The notes under the pieces are model-generated. The model searched no databases. It saw only the letters and a program-made list of their open reading frames with translations, and had not been told where the DNA came from. Shown here one piece after another: positions 61,745 through 64,000 of a stretch of 64,000 nt of DNA. The position numbers and the translations under genes were made by a program. The stretch is from Pyrobaculum ferrireducens (GTDB taxonomy: Archaea; Thermoproteota; Thermoprotei; Thermoproteales; Thermoproteaceae), in the NCBI RefSeq assembly GCF_000234805.1, contig NC_016645.1:592391-656390 (forward strand), written 5' to 3'. Positions within the stretch are counted from its first letter, which is position 1, and each line of letters starts with the position of its first letter.

Positions 61745-62341
61745 CTAGTACCTATACACCAGCACTCCCTTGCCTTTTGCGTATTTCTCCACGTCGTCTC
61801 CTATTCTGACGCCGGCGAGTATGGCTACTGCGGGCTTGCCGTATGCTCCGCGGGCGGCCTCCGCCTTCCTAGCCACGGCGTCCACATCCCTCCTCCCCGG
61901 CTTTGTCTTAACCTCCACCACGTACACCGCCCTGTCCGTCTCCACGAGCAGATCGACGTCGAGGCCGTCCACACGGGCGTTCCGCCTCCTCGACAGCACC
62001 ACATCCCCCCTAGCCCTAACCTCCTCCCTAAGATCCTCCCAGACGTACCGGGAGAGGGTAGCCTCTGTGAGAGAGCCCACACTATCCTCGACGTTAGATA
62101 CGCGTTTTTCTAAACTAGCTGTACGTATCTCTAATGCAGATACCCTCGTCTTCAAGTCGGCGACTTGAGTTTTCAACTCTCCGAGTTCTGTAGTGACTTG
62201 TGTAAACCCGGCTTTGGTGTAGTCCGCAAGCGCCTTCAAAGCCTCAGCCACTGCCTTCATCTCCTCACTACGGGCTTCCGCAAGGGCCTTCTTTACAGCC
62301 CTCTCCACCACCTCCTCAAGCATCTTGAGGTCGATGGACAT
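61745..62341 (-). CDS. Coiled-coil plus PD-(D/E)XK nuclease-like protein (DUF3782-like)
   Basis: 198 aa. The N-terminal half is a long coiled coil (about 5-95) rich in Glu, Lys, Leu. The C-terminal half has the nuclease core: VDGLDVDLLVETDRAVYVVEVKT, giving the D...E-x-K motif. This combination is common in Pyrobaculum and resembles DUF3782 proteins. It could be a restriction-like or DNA-repair nuclease. It is unrelated to respiration and breaks the nosD2 / NosL2 block. Confidence 0.78.
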   Translation of the reverse strand: MSIDLKMLEEVVERAVKKALAEARSEEMKAVAEALKALADYTKAGFTQVTTELGELKTQVADLKTRVSALEIRTASLEKRVSNVEDSVGSLTEATLSRYVWEDLREEVRARGDVVLSRRRNARVDGLDVDLLVETDRAVYVVEVKTKPGRRDVDAVARKAEAARGAYGKPAVAILAGVRIGDDVEKYAKGKGVLVYRY

Positions 62342-62402
62342 CGTGATGTGGTGTGTCTTGATTTAAAATTGTGTGGGCGTGTACCATATGGCGGCGTCGG
62401 GG

Positions 62403-62954
62403 TTAGCACCCCTCGTCCCAGCCCTGGGGCACCGACCACTGAGAGCCGTATCTAAACCTCTCGAGGAGACATCTGGGGGGGAGGGTTTTTAGTAGCCTTC
62501 CGGGCCGGGGGCCCCACTGGACGTCCCCCGACCTGTAACGCTCCACGTTTTGGGGCTGGGTGGCTAGGAAGCCGGTGTTCATGCTGGTGAATTCGTCGGT
62601 GACTAGCACAACGGCTTTTTCCAGCTCAATCCACTGGCCGGTGACTCTATCCCTTGCGCAGATCTTCTCAACGGACCCGCCGCGCTCCTTGACTACTTTA
62701 TACCAAACCGCGAGACAGCCCAGGTCGTCGAAGAAATACCACCGCCTCCTCCCGAACTCCGACACCAACATAGCGGCGGAGGACGGCTCGTAGTCTACAA
62801 TCATCTTGCAGACGGGGCATTCGCTACGGCCGTATTCCACGGGGGGCTCGCCGCAACCCTCGCCGCCTCTTACGAGGGCCGTGGCTAGATAGGGGAGCGC
62901 GAGGCCGGCGGCCAGGGCCCCCCCTAGCAGATAGAGTGCTTTCCTACGATTCAC
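62403..62954 (-). CDS. Second NosL-like protein with Tat-type signal
   Basis: 183 aa from GTG 62954: NRRKALYLLGGALAAG signal/anchor, then a metal site ECPVCKMIV and a Trp-rich R-R-W-Y-F-F-D-D-L-G-C-L segment like NosL. A C-terminal Cys tail follows. TATA ACATATCAAC at about 62975-62985 is correctly spaced for 62954; the open frame further upstream is not needed. It is less like nosL at 52212 and may supply metal to the adjacent cytochrome b-containing complex. Confidence 0.78.
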   Translation of the reverse strand: MNRRKALYLLGGALAAGLALPYLATALVRGGEGCGEPPVEYGRSECPVCKMIVDYEPSSAAMLVSEFGRRRWYFFDDLGCLAVWYKVVKERGGSVEKICARDRVTGQWIELEKAVVLVTDEFTSMNTGFLATQPQNVERYRSGDVQWGPRPGRLLKTLPPRCLLERFRYGSQWSVPQGWDEGC

Positions 62955-63022
62955 GGGGGAAAACAAGCGGTAGTTGATATGTGTATTGGTACAAAAAAGG
63001 GAGAGTTTCCCCCTGTGGTGTA

Positions 63023-63280
63023 CTACTTTTGGAACCTGTCGGCGTATCTCCTCAAGTGGTACAGATAGATGAATATGGCCAGCACCGCGAAGGCAAACAT
63101 CGACGTCCACACAACGCTCTCAAACGCCCACTTTATCTCGTGGCCCAGCAGATTTTCGTGCGAGCCGCCCTTCGCCAGCGCCACGTACACATCCGGGCTT
63201 ACGATAATAGCCGTATTTAGCAACACCATGCCGGCGACCAGCGCCACAGCTATGTACGTCAAGATGTCTACCCTACTCAT
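63023..63280 (-). CDS. Small two-helix membrane protein, 85 aa
   Basis: Two hydrophobic segments (about 5-28 and 53-75) joined by a loop with His residues (GGSHENLLGHEIKW). Unknown family. ATG 63280 overlaps the upstream gene by 8 bp. Last gene of a three-gene unit with the cytochrome b gene, so probably a subunit of that complex. Confidence 0.7.
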   Translation of the reverse strand: MSRVDILTYIAVALVAGMVLLNTAIIVSPDVYVALAKGGSHENLLGHEIKWAFESVVWTSMFAFAVLAIFIYLYHLRRYADRFQK

Positions 63281-63635
63281 GGCCCCCGCCACCTGTCTTC
63301 TGTAGCTCTATGTAGTACCCAATTGAAACAACGCCGGCGAGCAACAACATAGCCGAGAGGATCCCGGCGGCCACCCGCTGGTAGGCGACCCCCAGAGCTA
63401 TGTCTTCAACAGAGCCGAAACCCGGAGCGCCGTAGAGGGCATATACTATGTTGACGGTGTATGCGAACAGCACAGCCAGAACCAGTTCGAAGAGGAACGC
63501 CACGTAGGCGGCCCACCTCCTATCTAGTTGCATCACTCCGTACACCGACAGAGCCCCTATCACACCCACGGCCGCCATTATGTAGGCAATAGCCTCGGGG
63601 CTGAGGGCGCCCTGGAGAACCACCTCCAGAATCAT
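63273..63635 (-). CDS. Membrane protein with three to four helices, 120 aa
   Basis: Hydrophobic protein with helices around 12-35, 40-65 and 85-108. The tail is Gly-rich and ends G-H-E. Unknown family. It overlaps the cytochrome b gene (ATGA) upstream and the 85-aa gene downstream, so all three are probably one membrane complex. Confidence 0.7.
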   Translation of the reverse strand: MILEVVLQGALSPEAIAYIMAAVGVIGALSVYGVMQLDRRWAAYVAFLFELVLAVLFAYTVNIVYALYGAPGFGSVEDIALGVAYQRVAAGILSAMLLLAGVVSIGYYIELQKTGGGGHE

Positions 63636-64000
63636 GGCCCCACGGCCGTAGGCGTGGAGATGTACGGTGTGGCGTATTCGGGAGGCACCGCTATCCTCGT
63701 AATCGGCGTAATCTCCTTAGGCAAGTCAATCAAATACCCCAGCACAGTGCCGTAGCCAATGATGGCGATGTACACCAGCGCTATGAGAACCCAAACCCAC
63801 CTCTCCTCAACGGATACGCCCTTGCCCCTATCCAGCAGAGGCACCACCAAGGCGAAGAGCACCAGTACAAACGGCAACCCCACCGAGATAAACGGATCAA
63901 TCATCTTGACATATGTGTAGTACCACATCACAGGCCAAGGCGGCCTCACCCCGGCAGGAACCGGCTGACCCGGCAACCACGGCTCGAGAAGCGGCAGTGG
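63632..64000 (-). CDS. Cytochrome b C-terminal domain-like protein, partial
   Basis: C-terminal 122 codons of a gene that continues past the right edge (open to 64000 with no start needed). Three helices follow a periplasmic P-W-P-V-M-W-Y-Y-T motif, matching the P-x-W-Y segment that starts the C-terminal part (subunit IV-like) of cytochrome b. It ends with further short helices and a Pro-rich tail. Probably part of a bc-type quinol-oxidising complex feeding the oxidase and denitrification chain. Confidence 0.65.
   Translation of the reverse strand, partial: PLPLLEPWLPGQPVPAGVRPPWPVMWYYTYVKMIDPFISVGLPFVLVLFALVVPLLDRGKGVSVEERWVWVLIALVYIAIIGYGTVLGYLIDLPKEITPITRIAVPPEYATPYISTPTAVGP

Noticed and set aside
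62955..63110. N-terminal extension of the second NosL-like gene
   Set aside because: Would place about 50 residues before the signal peptide and overlap the neighbouring gene and the TATA; GTG 62954 is better.
1..64000. CRISPR arrays, insertion sequences and rRNA genes
   Set aside because: No regularly spaced repeats, transposase genes, terminal inverted repeats or rRNA-like sequence were seen.

Overview
The window comes from a hyperthermophilic crenarchaeon of the Thermoproteales, most likely a denitrifying Pyrobaculum. Three things support this. Information-processing genes are archaeal (Rpo7, Spt4, archaeal AlaRS, NAC-alpha, L10e, L5, PAC2 and proteasome proteins). Most genes lack a leader, with a TATA element 22-30 bp before an ATG, GTG or TTG start. 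The carbon and respiratory genes are those typical of the genus. This assignment is inference from gene content; no species comparison could be run.

1-22 kb is mainly housekeeping. It opens with the 5' end of a sugar nucleotidyltransferase. Then come a HIT / P-loop ATPase / PIN operon, rpo7-spt4, alaS-nac, L10e with an uncharacterised partner, a PAC2 protein, and an L5 / phosphodiesterase / m5C methyltransferase operon. A fucose-isomerase-like gene, the ACT-UPF0210 pair, an asparagine synthetase/AsnRS-like gene, citrate synthase, EtfBA and two CBS-domain proteins follow.

20.8-32 kb is a carbon-fixation block matching the dicarboxylate/4-hydroxybutyrate cycle: archaeal PEP carboxylase, a Zn alcohol dehydrogenase (probable succinate-semialdehyde reductase), fumarate reductase flavoprotein with a very short [2Fe-2S] partner, 4-hydroxybutyryl-CoA dehydratase, a CoA-dependent aldehyde dehydrogenase (probable succinyl-CoA reductase), and an AMP-forming ligase with a Trp-to-Gly change in its acyl pocket (probable 4-hydroxybutyrate-CoA ligase). 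A non-catalytic proteasome beta subunit and RtcA follow.

33.7-64 kb is a respiratory island. It holds a flavocytochrome-c-type flavoprotein broken by a TGA, a frameshifted cytochrome c divergent from a heme-d1 (NirS-like) protein lacking the heme-c domain, a uroporphyrinogen methyltransferase, NnrS-like and ZIP proteins, a CtaA-like protein, a VapBC pair, and a ba3-type oxidase with an unannotated 39-residue subunit IIa. Next come a complete nosZ-B-D-F-Y-SCO operon, nosL, a quinol NO reductase and heme O synthase. After these are two frameshifted membrane-protein genes, two convergent paralogous HTH regulators with conserved cysteines, and a second nosDFY set next to a second NosL-like protein and a cytochrome b.

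The strongest new signal is a shared promoter architecture. TTAACCA, five bases, then a weak TATA (TTTATCTC or TTTTCTC), sits at nearly the same distance from the start codon of the NO reductase, nosZ and cytochrome c genes. Variants precede nosL and the NirS-like gene. This looks like a denitrification regulon, and the two Cys-containing HTH proteins are candidate regulators. Three frameshifts and one nonsense codon fall in this same half, two of them at A6/A7 tracts. They mean either gene decay, homopolymer slippage or sequence error.
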